NCBI RefSeq assembly: GCF_012524205.1
Contig: NZ_JABACI010000004.1
Location: 248,001-312,000, forward strand
Direction of reading: 5' to 3'
DNA length: 64,000 nucleotides
Origin: Microbacterium salsuginis
GTDB taxonomy: Bacteria > Actinomycetota > Actinomycetes > Actinomycetales > Microbacteriaceae
A program made the position numbers and the translations under genes. Position 1 is the stretch's first letter. Each line of letters opens with the position of its first letter. The notes beneath the pieces were generated by a model, which did not search any database, was not told the origin of the DNA, and was given only the letters and a program-made list of their open reading frames with translations. This document shows, one piece after another, positions 23,313 to 31,678 of this stretch.

Positions 23313-24209
23313 CCGGCGTGTCCTGGACGTCGGCCGGGCGTCCGGCTCGACCTCGCCGCGGGTGACGCGGCCCCGGCGAGCCCCCACGGCGCGGCACACC
23401 AGGTAGATCACGAACGAGATCGTGGTGATGTACGGACTCACCGGCAGGGTGCCCATGATCGCGAGGAGGATGCCTCCGACGGCCGACACGAAGCCGAACA
23501 GGGCCGACAGCAGCGGCACGGACAGCGGTCCCGACGCCACGCGCATCGCGGCGGCGGCGGGCGTGACCAGCAGCGCCATCACGAGCAGCGCGCCGATGAT
23601 GTGCACGGCGACGGCGACGATCAGCCCGAGCAGCAGCATGAACGCCAGCGACACCGCGGTCGTCGGCACTCCTCGCGCGGCGGCGGACTGCGGGTCGAGC
23701 GAGTCGAAGCGCAGCGGACGCCAGATGAGCAGCAGCCCGAGCAGCACGACCGCGCCGATCGCGATCAGCCAGCCCAGCTGACCGGACTGCACCGACACGA
23801 TCTGCCCCGTCAGCAGGCTGAACCGGTTGGCGCTGCGGCCGTCGTAGAGAGACAGGAACAGGATGCCGAGACCCAGACCGAACGGCATCAGCACGCCGAT
23901 GATCGAGTTGCGGTCGCGTGCACGCGCGCCGAGCCATCCGATGATCGCGGCGGCCACGAGCGACCCGATGATCGACCCGGTGACGACGTCCCATCCGATG
24001 AGCAGCGCCGCAGCGGCGCCGGCGAACGAGAGCTCGCTGATGCCGTGCACCGCGAACGCCATGTCGCGCTGCATGATGAACACGCCGATGAGCCCGCCCA
24101 CGAGCCCGAGCACGGCTCCGGCCCACACCGAGTTCGACACGAGCGCGAGGATCTCGCCGTAGTACGGAAGGCCGCCGAACATCGCGTCGGCGACGTCGTC
24201 CCAGTTCAC
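23310..24209 (-). CDS. znuB: Zinc ABC transporter permease
   Basis: This 299-residue protein has about eight to nine helices of the ABC-3 (ZnuB/MntB) family, with the typical MQRDMAFAVHGISELSFAGAA segment and AVHIIGALLVMALLVTPAAAA. It forms the inner-membrane path of the zinc importer. A GTG start overlaps the znuC stop by 4 bp. The C-terminal tail is Arg-rich. Confidence 0.92.
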   Translation of the reverse strand: MNWDDVADAMFGGLPYYGEILALVSNSVWAGAVLGLVGGLIGVFIMQRDMAFAVHGISELSFAGAAAALLIGWDVVTGSIIGSLVAAAIIGWLGARARDRNSIIGVLMPFGLGLGILFLSLYDGRSANRFSLLTGQIVSVQSGQLGWLIAIGAVVLLGLLLIWRPLRFDSLDPQSAAARGVPTTAVSLAFMLLLGLIVAVAVHIIGALLVMALLVTPAAAAMRVASGPLSVPLLSALFGFVSAVGGILLAIMGTLPVSPYITTISFVIYLVCRAVGARRGRVTRGEVEPDARPTSRTRR

Positions 24210-25027
24210 TCGTGCACCTCGTCGTGATGGTGGTGGGATGCCTCGGCGTCGGGCGCGCCCACGACCACGAGCCGATCACCCGCCCGCAGCACGAAGACGT
24301 GGGCGCCGTACAGCGCGGTCAGCACGTCCGAGCGCAGCACCTCCTTGGGGGTGCCCAGCGTGAACCGGCCGTTCGCGATGTACAGGATGCGGTCGACCTT
24401 GCCCAGCAGCGGGTTGATGTCGTGCGTCACCAGCAGCACCGCGGCATCCTTCTCGCGCCGGTGCCGGTCGATCAGACCGATCACGGCCTGCTGGTTGGCC
24501 AGGTCGAGGCTCGTGAGCGGCTCGTCGCACAGCAGCAGGCGGGGGTCGTCGGCAAGCGCCTGGCCGGCACGCAGCCGCTGCTGCTCGCCACCCGACAGCT
24601 GCCCGACCGGGCGATCCGCGAACGCGCGCGCGCCGACGGCGTCGATCAGCTCGTCCACGCGGGCTCGATCGCCGCGCCGCGGGATCGGCAGCCCGAAGCG
24701 ATGGCCGTCGACGCCCAGCGTCACGAGGTCGCGGCCGCGCAGCGCGGTGTCGCGCGGCAGGGGACGCGACTGCGGGATGTAGCCGATGCGGCGGCTGCCG
24801 CGACCGCGGACCTCGTTGCGGAGCACCCTGATGCTGCCGCTCGAGAGGTCGTCCAGCCCGAGGATCGCCCGCAGGAGCGTGGTCTTGCCCGACCCGCTCG
24901 GCCCGAGCACCGCGATCAGCTCGCCCGCGTGCACGTCCAGATCCAGGCCGGACCACAGTTCGCGGTCGCCGCGCCGGAGCGCGGCATCCCTGATCGTGAG
25001 GATCGGCTCGCCGGAGCCGGCGGTCAC
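24206..25027 (-). CDS. znuC: Zinc ABC transporter ATP-binding protein
   Basis: This 273-residue ATPase has Walker A GPSGSGKTT (about residue 42), signature QLSGGEQQR, Walker B LLLCDEPLTSLD and a switch His in VTHDINP. It ends in a His-rich tail (SHHHHDEVHE), which is common in zinc transport proteins. A GTG start overlaps the znuA stop (GTGA). Confidence 0.92.
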   Translation of the reverse strand: MTAGSGEPILTIRDAALRRGDRELWSGLDLDVHAGELIAVLGPSGSGKTTLLRAILGLDDLSSGSIRVLRNEVRGRGSRRIGYIPQSRPLPRDTALRGRDLVTLGVDGHRFGLPIPRRGDRARVDELIDAVGARAFADRPVGQLSGGEQQRLRAGQALADDPRLLLCDEPLTSLDLANQQAVIGLIDRHRREKDAAVLLVTHDINPLLGKVDRILYIANGRFTLGTPKEVLRSDVLTALYGAHVFVLRAGDRLVVVGAPDAEASHHHHDEVHE

Positions 25028-26130
25028 TCGTCCAGCGCCGCGCTCAGCGCCTCGATGTTCGCCTGCATCCACGAGATGTAAGTCTGGCCCTCCGGCAGCG
25101 TTTCTGAAAACGCGATCACCGGGATGCCGCCGGCCTCGGCCGCATCCACGATCTGCGTCGTCTCGGCACCGCCGGTCTGCGTGTTGGTGATCACGACGCC
25201 GACGTCGCCCGATTCGATGAGGCCGAGGGCCTCGAGAAGAGTCGCGGGTGCAACATCCTGTCCCTCTTCGACGGCCTCGCTGAAGGCCTCGGGCGTCACG
25301 TTCTCGAGGCCGGCGGCAGCCGCGAGGTAGGCCGGAACCGGCTCGGTGACGAAGATCTGCGCGCCCTGGTGGGCCGATGCGATCTCGCCGAGCGAGCCCT
25401 CGAGCCCCTCGATCTCGGCGTACAGCGCCTCGGCGTTGGCGGTGAACGTGCTGGCGTCGTCGGGGCTCAGCTCGCCGAGCTCCTCGGCGATGGCCTCGCC
25501 GACGTGGGCGATGGTGTGCGGGTCGTACCAGACGTGCTCGTTGAAGCCCTCGACGTGCTCGTGGTCGTGGTCGTGGCCCTCCTCGGCGTGCTCGCCGTCG
25601 GCGGCCTCGTCCTCGGCGTGCTCGTCGGTCGCGGCTGGGCCCACGCGCCCGGAGGCTCCGGGCGACGCGCCAGCGGCGCCTGGAGGGGGCGTGGGGACTG
25701 TCTCGTCGGTGTGCTCTTCGTCCGCGTGCTCGTCCTCGTGACCGGCGTTCTCGGGCCAGTCGTGCGAGAACTCGACGGCGGTGATCACGTGCGCCTCGCT
25801 GCCGCTCGACTCGATCAGCGCATCGATGAACGAGTCGTACCCGCCGCCGTTCTCGATGATGAGGTCCGCGTCCGACACCGTGAGCTGGTCGCGCGCGCTC
25901 GGCTCGAAGGAGTGCGGATCCTGCGAGTCGCTCGTGACGATCGAGGTCACCTCGACCAGATCGCCGCCGATCTGCTCGGCGAGCTGCCCGTAGACGTTCG
26001 TCGATGCGACCACGCTCAGGCGCCCGTCCGATTCGCCGCCCGCCGCCGGGGTGCCGGCACAACCGGCGAGAGTGACAACGGATGCCGCGGCCAGGCCGAG
26101 CAGAGTCAGTGAGCGTCGATTCGGGGTCAT
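25024..26130 (-). CDS. znuA: Zinc-binding lipoprotein of the ABC importer
   Basis: This 368-residue cluster A-I metal-binding protein has lipobox LAGC (Cys24) and metal-ligand regions with His73 (DPHSFEPS) and His199 (EHVWYDPH). A His/Asp/Glu-rich mobile loop (about 123-196) is typical of ZnuA. The loop is interrupted at residues 145-165 by a Pro/Gly/Ala peptide encoded by the 61-bp repeat also seen at 161-221, an unusual in-frame insertion. The start has no ribosome site but does have TAGACT 7 nt upstream, with a Zur-like box beyond it, so a leaderless Zur-repressed transcript is likely. It is first in znuA-znuC-znuB-zur. Confidence 0.92.
   Translation of the reverse strand: MTPNRRSLTLLGLAAASVVTLAGCAGTPAAGGESDGRLSVVASTNVYGQLAEQIGGDLVEVTSIVTSDSQDPHSFEPSARDQLTVSDADLIIENGGGYDSFIDALIESSGSEAHVITAVEFSHDWPENAGHEDEHADEEHTDETVPTPPPGAAGASPGASGRVGPAATDEHAEDEAADGEHAEEGHDHDHEHVEGFNEHVWYDPHTIAHVGEAIAEELGELSPDDASTFTANAEALYAEIEGLEGSLGEIASAHQGAQIFVTEPVPAYLAAAAGLENVTPEAFSEAVEEGQDVAPATLLEALGLIESGDVGVVITNTQTGGAETTQIVDAAEAGGIPVIAFSETLPEGQTYISWMQANIEALSAALDE
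25637..25697. repeat. 61-bp imperfect palindromic repeat, copy B (inside znuA)
   Basis: Ungapped match to 161-221 (55 of 61). It encodes residues 145-165 of ZnuA, in the middle of the His-rich loop, in the same frame as copy A. The inverted ends are CCCACGCGCCC and GGGGGCGTGGG. Confidence 0.75.
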
Positions 26131-26150
26131 GCCGCCCAGTCTAACGCTAT

Positions 26151-26165
26151 TGATAATCGTTCTCG
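26151..26165 (-). promoter_or_regulatory. Putative Zur box upstream of znuA
   Basis: TGATAATCGTTCTCG is an AT-rich island in very GC-rich DNA, a 7-1-7 partial palindrome (4 of 7 pairs) resembling TGATAAT-N-ATTATCA-type Zur sites. It lies between the expected -35 and the TAGACT -10 box (26143-26138) of znuA. Confidence 0.5.
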
Positions 26166-26248
26166 ACTCGCCAGGGAACGGCGGCTCCTTCCCGCCGGAA
26201 TGTCAACCCCCGGGGCGCCTGGTGCGGCGCCGCCTACCGTGGCGTGTC

Positions 26249-28003
26249 ATGGCCGTTGAGTTCGACGACACCGCGACCGGCGAGGCTGTGCTGCCCCGCC
26301 GGCGCCAGCTCGCGGTCACGTGGGGGATCCCCGACCAGTACGGCGGCATGACGGCGGCGCTCCTGCACCGTTCACGCACGTTCGTCCGGCGGTCGGGCGC
26401 CGCCGTCGACGTCCTCACGTTCGAGTCCCGCCCCGACTACGAGGACGTGCGGCAGCGGCTGCGGGGGCGGGGTGAGCTCATCGACGGCATGCGCTTGCGC
26501 AACATCTACGAGGACTTCCGCGCGGCGGCACGGGCGCCCGTCGACGTGCCCCGGCGGACCGGGTCGCCTTCGCGGCCGCACGACGACGAGACGGCCACGG
26601 TGGCCGGATCCGTGCGCCGGTGGCGCAGGGGCGAGTCGGACGAGCGCGTCGAGCACCGGCGATCGGACGGCAGTCTCGCGGTCCTCGAAGAGCAGCGCCG
26701 CGGCGGCCGGCTGATCACGTCGTTCGACCGCGCCGGCCGGCCCACCGGACAGTGGACGTCGGCGTCGGCGTTCCGCTTCGCATGGATCGACGACGTGGTG
26801 GCCGGGGACGAGGCGGTGGTCATCGCCGACAGCAAGACCGTCGCCCGCTTCCTGCAGCGGTACCGGCGACCGAACATCGCGCTGATCCACATGGTGCACG
26901 GGTCGCACCATGACTCCGAAGGCCGGCTCACCGCATCACGCCGGCCGATCTTCGAGAACCTGCACCGGTGGGACGCCTTCGTGTTCCTCACCGCCCGCCA
27001 GCGCGCGGCCGCCGCGGCGCTGCTGGGCGACACCGGCAACCTGCACGTCGTTCCGAACGGCGTGACGTTGCCGGAGCGGATGCCGCGGCTCCCGCGCGAC
27101 CGCCTGCACGGCGTGATCGTGTCGAGGCTCAGCGGCATCAAGCGCCTGGACCACGCGCTCCGGATCATCGCGGCCGTCCGCGAGCTCGGCATCCCCGTGA
27201 CCGCCGACATCGTCGGCGAGGGCGCTCAGCACGCGCGCCTCGAGGCACAGGCGAAGCGCCTCGGCATCGCGGATGCCGTGCGATTCACCGGCTACGTGCC
27301 CCGGGCAGCGGAGCTGTACGCCCGAGGATCGTGGACGCTGCTCACCAGCCGCTCCGAAGGCGAGTCGCTGAGTCTCGTCGAGGCGATGGCGGCCGGATGC
27401 CTGCCGGTGGCGTACGACATCCGCTACGGGCCCGCCGAGGTCATCGCCGACGGACGCAACGGCCGCCTCGTCCCCGACGGCGACATCGATGCGGCGGCCC
27501 GTGCCCTCGTCGCGCTGTGCGTGCTCGACGACAACGCGCTGGCCGCTGCGCGTCGGACCGCCCGCCGCACGGCGCAGCAGCACGGCGATGAGGCCACCGT
27601 CGCACGCTGGGCTGCCGTGCAGCGGGCCGCGGTCGGCCGTGCCGAGCTGCGCGAATCGCTCGACGACACCGCGCTGCAGCGGGTGCGCGTGCGGCGCCTG
27701 CGCGGACGCCTGCTCGTGACCGCGCGCGTGCCGTCGCGCCGCCGTCGCGCCCGCGTGGACGTCCGCCTCTCGACGCCGGAGCGCACCGCTGCCCTGGCCA
27801 CCATGCGGCGGTTCGGCCGCTGGCGCTTCGTGCGGCTCGACCGGCAAGGCTCGGAGCGACTGGGCGGCATCGACGCGAGCGAGACCGTACGGACGCGCTT
27901 CCTCGTCCATGTGGACGGCGGGGTGGTCGCGGTGGACGCCGGGTCGCGGCATCCGGATCACCGTTCGCTGGTGCGCCGCGCGGCCGATCGTCTGCGGCGC
28001 TGA
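26249..28003 (+). CDS. Glycosyltransferase family 4-type protein (TagE/poly-glycosyl transferase-like)
   Basis: This 584-residue protein has a GT-B fold. The N-terminal domain opens with VTWGIPDQYGGMTAALLHRS, the donor domain has HVVPNGV (about 267), SRLSGIKRLDHALR and the E(x7)E-type motif SRSEGESLSLVEAMAAG. Sequences of this type build teichoic-acid-like or other cell-envelope glycans from nucleotide sugars at the cytoplasmic face. A basic C-terminal 90 residues may add a beta domain. No ribosome site is seen; TACCGT lies 8 nt before the ATG, so the transcript may be leaderless. The acceptor is unknown. Confidence 0.85.
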   Translation: MAVEFDDTATGEAVLPRRRQLAVTWGIPDQYGGMTAALLHRSRTFVRRSGAAVDVLTFESRPDYEDVRQRLRGRGELIDGMRLRNIYEDFRAAARAPVDVPRRTGSPSRPHDDETATVAGSVRRWRRGESDERVEHRRSDGSLAVLEEQRRGGRLITSFDRAGRPTGQWTSASAFRFAWIDDVVAGDEAVVIADSKTVARFLQRYRRPNIALIHMVHGSHHDSEGRLTASRRPIFENLHRWDAFVFLTARQRAAAAALLGDTGNLHVVPNGVTLPERMPRLPRDRLHGVIVSRLSGIKRLDHALRIIAAVRELGIPVTADIVGEGAQHARLEAQAKRLGIADAVRFTGYVPRAAELYARGSWTLLTSRSEGESLSLVEAMAAGCLPVAYDIRYGPAEVIADGRNGRLVPDGDIDAAARALVALCVLDDNALAAARRTARRTAQQHGDEATVARWAAVQRAAVGRAELRESLDDTALQRVRVRRLRGRLLVTARVPSRRRRARVDVRLSTPERTAALATMRRFGRWRFVRLDRQGSERLGGIDASETVRTRFLVHVDGGVVAVDAGSRHPDHRSLVRRAADRLRR

Positions 28004-28012
28004 CCGCGGCCG

Positions 28013-29413
28013 TCAGTCCAGGAGCAGCGCGGGCTCCTCGAGGATCGACGCGACGTCGGCGATGAACCGCGACATGCCGTCACCGTCGATCACGCGGTGG
28101 TCGAACGACCCCGACACGGTCGTGACGAAGCGCGGCCGCACCTCACCGTCGACGACCCAGGGCTTCTGGCGGATCGTGCCCATCGCGACGATGCCGGCCT
28201 CGCCGGGGTTGATGATCGGGGTGCCGGCATCCATCCCGAACACGCCGATGTTGGTGATCGTGATCGTGCCGCCCTGCTGGTCGGCGGGCGTGGTGCGACC
28301 CTCGCGTGCGGTGAGCGTGAGCTTCTCGAGCGCGCGGGCTAGGTCGCGCATCGACAGATCCTGCGCGTCCTTGATGTTCGGCACCAGCAGGCCGCGCGGT
28401 GTGGCCGCGGCGATGCCGAGATTGACGTACCGGCGCACCCGGATCTCGGCGCCGCCCTCGGCGTCGACCCACGCCGCGTTGACCATCGGCGTGCGGCGTA
28501 CCGCCCAGATCACGGCACGCGCCATGATGAGCAGCGGCGAGACCTTGACGTCGGCGAAGTCCGGCGACGCCTTCAGCCGCTTGACGAGCTCCATCGTGCG
28601 CGTCGCGTCGACGTCGGTCCACACCGACACGTGCGGCGCGGAGTACGCCGACTGCACCATGGCCGACGACGTCGCCTTGCGCACGCCCTTGACCGCGATC
28701 GTCTCCTCGCGCCCCTCGGCGTCTGGTGCGGGCGTGGCCGGGGCCACGGTCCCCACGGCCCCTCCCGGCCGCGTGGGCGCCGCAGGCCGGGTCGGGCGCT
28801 GCGGCGCCGGCACCGGGATCCTCTCTTCGCGCACGTCGCCCCACTCGGGCGTCTCGATGTTGCGGAACACGCTGGCCTGCGAGGCGTGGCGCACGACGTC
28901 GTCGCGCGTGACCTCGCCGGCAGGGCCGCTCGGCGAGACCGCGGCCAGCTCGACGCCCAGGTCGCGTGCGAGTTTGCGGATCGGCGGCTTGGCGATGACC
29001 CCGACGGATGCCGCGACCCGCTGCGCGGCCGGAGCCGCGGTCTTGCGGCGCCGCGACTGCACGTGTCCGCCGCTGCCGTAGCCGACCAGGACCGCGCCCT
29101 CGCCGGCTTCCGGAGCCGGCTCGGGCTCGCCGTGCTCGGACTGTCCGACGGTGGCGGGGCCGGTGGCATCCGTCGCCGATGCGATCGTGATGATCGCCGC
29201 CCCGACGTTCACCGTCTCGCCCTCGGGCACCAGCAGCTCGCCCACGGTGCCGGCGAACGGAGAGGGCAGCTCGACGAGCGACTTCGCGGTCTCGATCTCG
29301 ACGAGCACGTCGTTGACGGCGACGCTGTCACCCGGCGACACCCGCCACGCGACGATCTCGGCCTCGGTCAGGCCCTCGCCGACGTCGGGGAGGAGGAAGG
29401 TCTGCGTGCTCAT
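28013..29413 (-). CDS. 2-oxoacid dehydrogenase E2 (dihydrolipoyl acyltransferase)
   Basis: This 466-residue E2 has an N-terminal lipoyl domain (lipoyl-Lys44 in ETAKSLVE; the usual DK is AK), a Pro/Ala/Gly linker, an E3/E1-binding domain (about 135-170: [24 protein letters not shown]) and a catalytic domain ending with [11 protein letters not shown]. It transfers acyl groups to CoA. GAGGA precedes the ATG. It is last in the E1alpha-E1beta-E2 operon, which lacks an E3 gene, so a shared lipoamide dehydrogenase is needed. The single lipoyl domain and the E1 heterotetramer genes fit a branched-chain 2-oxoacid complex better than actinobacterial PDH, which uses AceE. Its linker contains a possible shortened copy of the 61-bp repeat. 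Confidence 0.9.
   Translation of the reverse strand: MSTQTFLLPDVGEGLTEAEIVAWRVSPGDSVAVNDVLVEIETAKSLVELPSPFAGTVGELLVPEGETVNVGAAIITIASATDATGPATVGQSEHGEPEPAPEAGEGAVLVGYGSGGHVQSRRRKTAAPAAQRVAASVGVIAKPPIRKLARDLGVELAAVSPSGPAGEVTRDDVVRHASQASVFRNIETPEWGDVREERIPVPAPQRPTRPAAPTRPGGAVGTVAPATPAPDAEGREETIAVKGVRKATSSAMVQSAYSAPHVSVWTDVDATRTMELVKRLKASPDFADVKVSPLLIMARAVIWAVRRTPMVNAAWVDAEGGAEIRVRRYVNLGIAAATPRGLLVPNIKDAQDLSMRDLARALEKLTLTAREGRTTPADQQGGTITITNIGVFGMDAGTPIINPGEAGIVAMGTIRQKPWVVDGEVRPRFVTTVSGSFDHRVIDGDGMSRFIADVASILEEPALLLD
28750..28780. repeat. Possible shortened, inverted copy of the 61-bp repeat
   Basis: Reverse-complemented, this 31-bp segment reads like both ends of the repeat joined (CCCACGCG...GGAGG...CCGTGGGGA) with about 30 bp missing. 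It encodes [11 protein letters not shown] in the E2 linker, which resembles the opposite-strand translation of the full repeat. Pro/Ala linkers are low-complexity, so chance similarity is possible. Confidence 0.35.
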
Positions 29414-29428
29414 GTCGTTCCTCACGGG

Positions 29429-30538
29429 TCAGTAGGCGAGGGCGCGGTCGACGGCCTCGAGGATGCGGTCGGCGTCGGGGAGGTAGGTGCCCTCGAGCTT
29501 CGCGGCGGGGAAGGGGGTGTCGAAGCCCGACACGCGCAGGACGGGGGCCTCGAGCGCGTAGAACGCCCGCTCCATGACGGTCGCGGCGACCTCGGACCCG
29601 AGCGACGTGAAGCCGGGCGCCTCCTGGGCGTAGACCATGCGGCCGGTGCGGCGCACGGAGTCCAGGATCGGGCCGTAGTCGACGGGCGACAGCGAGCGCA
29701 GGTCGACGACCTCGCACGACGTGCCCTCCGACTCGGCCAGCGAGGCGGCCTGGAGCAGCGTCGTCACCATGGCGCCGTGGCCGACGAGCGTGACGTCGGT
29801 CCCGCGGCGCACGACTCGCGAGGCGTGCAGCGGCAGCGCCCGGGCCGACGTGTCGACCTCGCCCTTCTGCCAGTACTTGCTCTTGGGCTCGAGGAAGATC
29901 ACCGGGTCGGACGACGCGATGGCGTCCTGGATCATCCAGTACCCGTCGTTCGGCGTCGACGGGCTCACGACGCGCAGGCCGGGGGTGTGCGTGAAGTACG
30001 CCTCGGGGCTCTCCTGGTGGTGCTCGACCGCCCCGATGTGCCCGCCGTAGGGGATGCGGATGACCACGGGCATCTGCAGCGCGCCCTCGTGGCGGTTCGT
30101 GATCTTGGCCAGCTGCGTCGTGATCTGGTCGAACGCCGGGAAGACGAAGCCGTCGAACTGGATCTCGATCACGGGGCGGAAGCCCGCCATCGCCAGGCCG
30201 ATCGCGGTGCCGACGATGCCCGACTCCGCGAGCGGGGTGTCGAGCACGCGACGCTCGCCGAACTCGGCCAGCAGGCCCTCGGTCACGCGGAAGACGCCGC
30301 CGAGCTTGCCGATGTCCTCGCCCATCAGCAGCACGCGGTCGTTCGCTGCCATCGCCGCGCGCATGCCGGCATTGAGCGCCCGGCTGAACGGCATGGTCTG
30401 GACAGCGGATGCCTCGGCCGCGGGGTTTCCGGACAGCTCGGGGCGTTTCGTCTCGTCGCTGCTGCGTTTCGTCTCGGTCGCTGCGCTCGCTCGCTCAACG
30501 TCCGCCTCGCTCAACGATCGGCTCGTGTCGGTGCTCAT
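29429..30538 (-). CDS. 2-oxoacid dehydrogenase E1 component, beta subunit
   Basis: This 369-residue subunit shows TPP-binding Glu in LLMGEDIGKLGGVFRVTEGL, RVLDTPLAESGIVGTAIGLA and GGHIGAVEHHQESPEAYF, as in BkdB/PdhB. With E1alpha it decarboxylates the 2-oxoacid. The ATGA overlap with E1alpha and GGGAGG upstream fix the start. About 48 residues precede the conserved MPFSRALNAGMR; the DNA for this extension (30444-30516) carries doubled CTCGCTCAACG and CGTTTCGTCTCG words, so the N-terminus seems to derive from a repeat. Confidence 0.92.
   Translation of the reverse strand: MSTDTSRSLSEADVERASAATETKRSSDETKRPELSGNPAAEASAVQTMPFSRALNAGMRAAMAANDRVLLMGEDIGKLGGVFRVTEGLLAEFGERRVLDTPLAESGIVGTAIGLAMAGFRPVIEIQFDGFVFPAFDQITTQLAKITNRHEGALQMPVVIRIPYGGHIGAVEHHQESPEAYFTHTPGLRVVSPSTPNDGYWMIQDAIASSDPVIFLEPKSKYWQKGEVDTSARALPLHASRVVRRGTDVTLVGHGAMVTTLLQAASLAESEGTSCEVVDLRSLSPVDYGPILDSVRRTGRMVYAQEAPGFTSLGSEVAATVMERAFYALEAPVLRVSGFDTPFPAAKLEGTYLPDADRILEAVDRALAY
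30444..30516. repeat. Doubled CGTTTCGTCTCG / CTCGCTCAACG words in the E1-beta N-terminus
   Basis: CGTTTCGTCTCG occurs at 30444-30455 and 30465-30476; CTCGCTCAACG at 30490-30500 and 30506-30516. The composition resembles intergenic repeats I associate with Microbacterium-type genomes. Here it encodes a hydrophilic Ser/Glu/Thr/Arg leader of the protein. Confidence 0.5.
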
Positions 30539-31674
30539 GCTGCGCCTCCCTCGAACGATGCCTCGTACTCGGCGAGCCAGCGGCGCTGCTCGTCGATCAG
30601 CGGATGTTCCTCGGAGTACACGTGGGCGAACATCGCCTCGCGGTCCACGCCGCCCAGGGCGTTGGTGCGTGTGCGGGTGTCGTCGGCGAGCGCCTGGGAC
30701 TCGGCCTCCACGTCGGCGAAGAAGGCATCCGACGCACCGCGTGCCCGCAGGTACGCCTCCATGCGGGCGATCGGGTCGCGGCGGCGCCACGACTCCTCCT
30801 CGTCCGAGGTGCGGTACTTCGTCGGGTCGTCGCTCGTGGTGTGGGCTCCCAGGCGATAGGTCATCGCCTCGATCGCGCGGGGGCCCGCGCCGGCCCGCGC
30901 CTCGTCGAGAAGCGCCCGCGTGACGGCCCAGCTGGCCAGCACGTCGTTGCCGTCGATCGGGATGCTCGGCATGCCGTACCCCTCGCCGCGCTTGTACAGC
31001 GGCGAGCGCGACTGCGTCGCGACCGGCACCGAGATCGCCCACTGGTTGTTCTGCAGGAAGAACACCTCGGGCGTACCGTAGCTCGCCGCGAACACCATCG
31101 CCTCGTGCACGTCGCCCTGGCTGGAGGCGCCGTCGCCGTAGTACACGATCACGGCTTCGTCGCGCTCGGGGTCGCCGGTGCCGCAGCGGCCATCGAAGAC
31201 GAGCCCCATGCCGAACCCGGTGGCGTGCAGCGTCTGCGCGCCCAGCACGAGCGTGTAGATGTGGGTGTTGCCGTTCTTCGGGTCGACGGGGTTCCACCCG
31301 CCGTGCGTCAGCCCGCGCATCAGCCGGATGATGTCGATGGGGTCGACGCCGCGGATCTTGGTCACGACGTGCTCGCGGTAGGACGGGAAGATGTGGTCCT
31401 GCGGGCGGGCGGCGCGGGCCGAGCCGACCTGCGCGGCCTCCTGGCCGTAGCTCGGCGGCCAGAGGGCGAGCTGACCCTGCCGCTGCAGGTTCGTCGCCTG
31501 CACGTCGAACGCGCGGATGACGGCCATGTCGCGGTAGAACTGCTCGAGGTCGGCGTCGGGCAGGGCGTCGACGAGGTGGCGGTAGCGTTCGGCGGCCGGT
31601 GTCGGCGCGAACGTGCCGTCCGCGTTCAGGAAGCGGACGGGGGCAGTCGTCGCCGACTCTTCGGGAGGCGTCAC
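30535..31674 (-). CDS. 2-oxoacid dehydrogenase E1 component, alpha subunit
   Basis: This 379-residue TPP-dependent subunit contains the TPP motif GDGASSQGDVHEAMVFAASYG...NNQWAIS and the phosphorylation-loop region YRLGAHTTSDDPTKYR. It pairs with E1beta for oxidative decarboxylation, most likely of branched-chain 2-oxoacids. The GTG start follows TAGCGT by 6 nt, a -10 box that straddles the end of the upstream aminotransferase gene, so an own leaderless promoter is likely besides readthrough. The aminotransferase upstream could supply 2-oxoacids. Confidence 0.92.
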   Translation of the reverse strand: MTPPEESATTAPVRFLNADGTFAPTPAAERYRHLVDALPDADLEQFYRDMAVIRAFDVQATNLQRQGQLALWPPSYGQEAAQVGSARAARPQDHIFPSYREHVVTKIRGVDPIDIIRLMRGLTHGGWNPVDPKNGNTHIYTLVLGAQTLHATGFGMGLVFDGRCGTGDPERDEAVIVYYGDGASSQGDVHEAMVFAASYGTPEVFFLQNNQWAISVPVATQSRSPLYKRGEGYGMPSIPIDGNDVLASWAVTRALLDEARAGAGPRAIEAMTYRLGAHTTSDDPTKYRTSDEEESWRRRDPIARMEAYLRARGASDAFFADVEAESQALADDTRTRTNALGGVDREAMFAHVYSEEHPLIDEQRRWLAEYEASFEGGAA

Positions 31675-31678
31675 CGTT

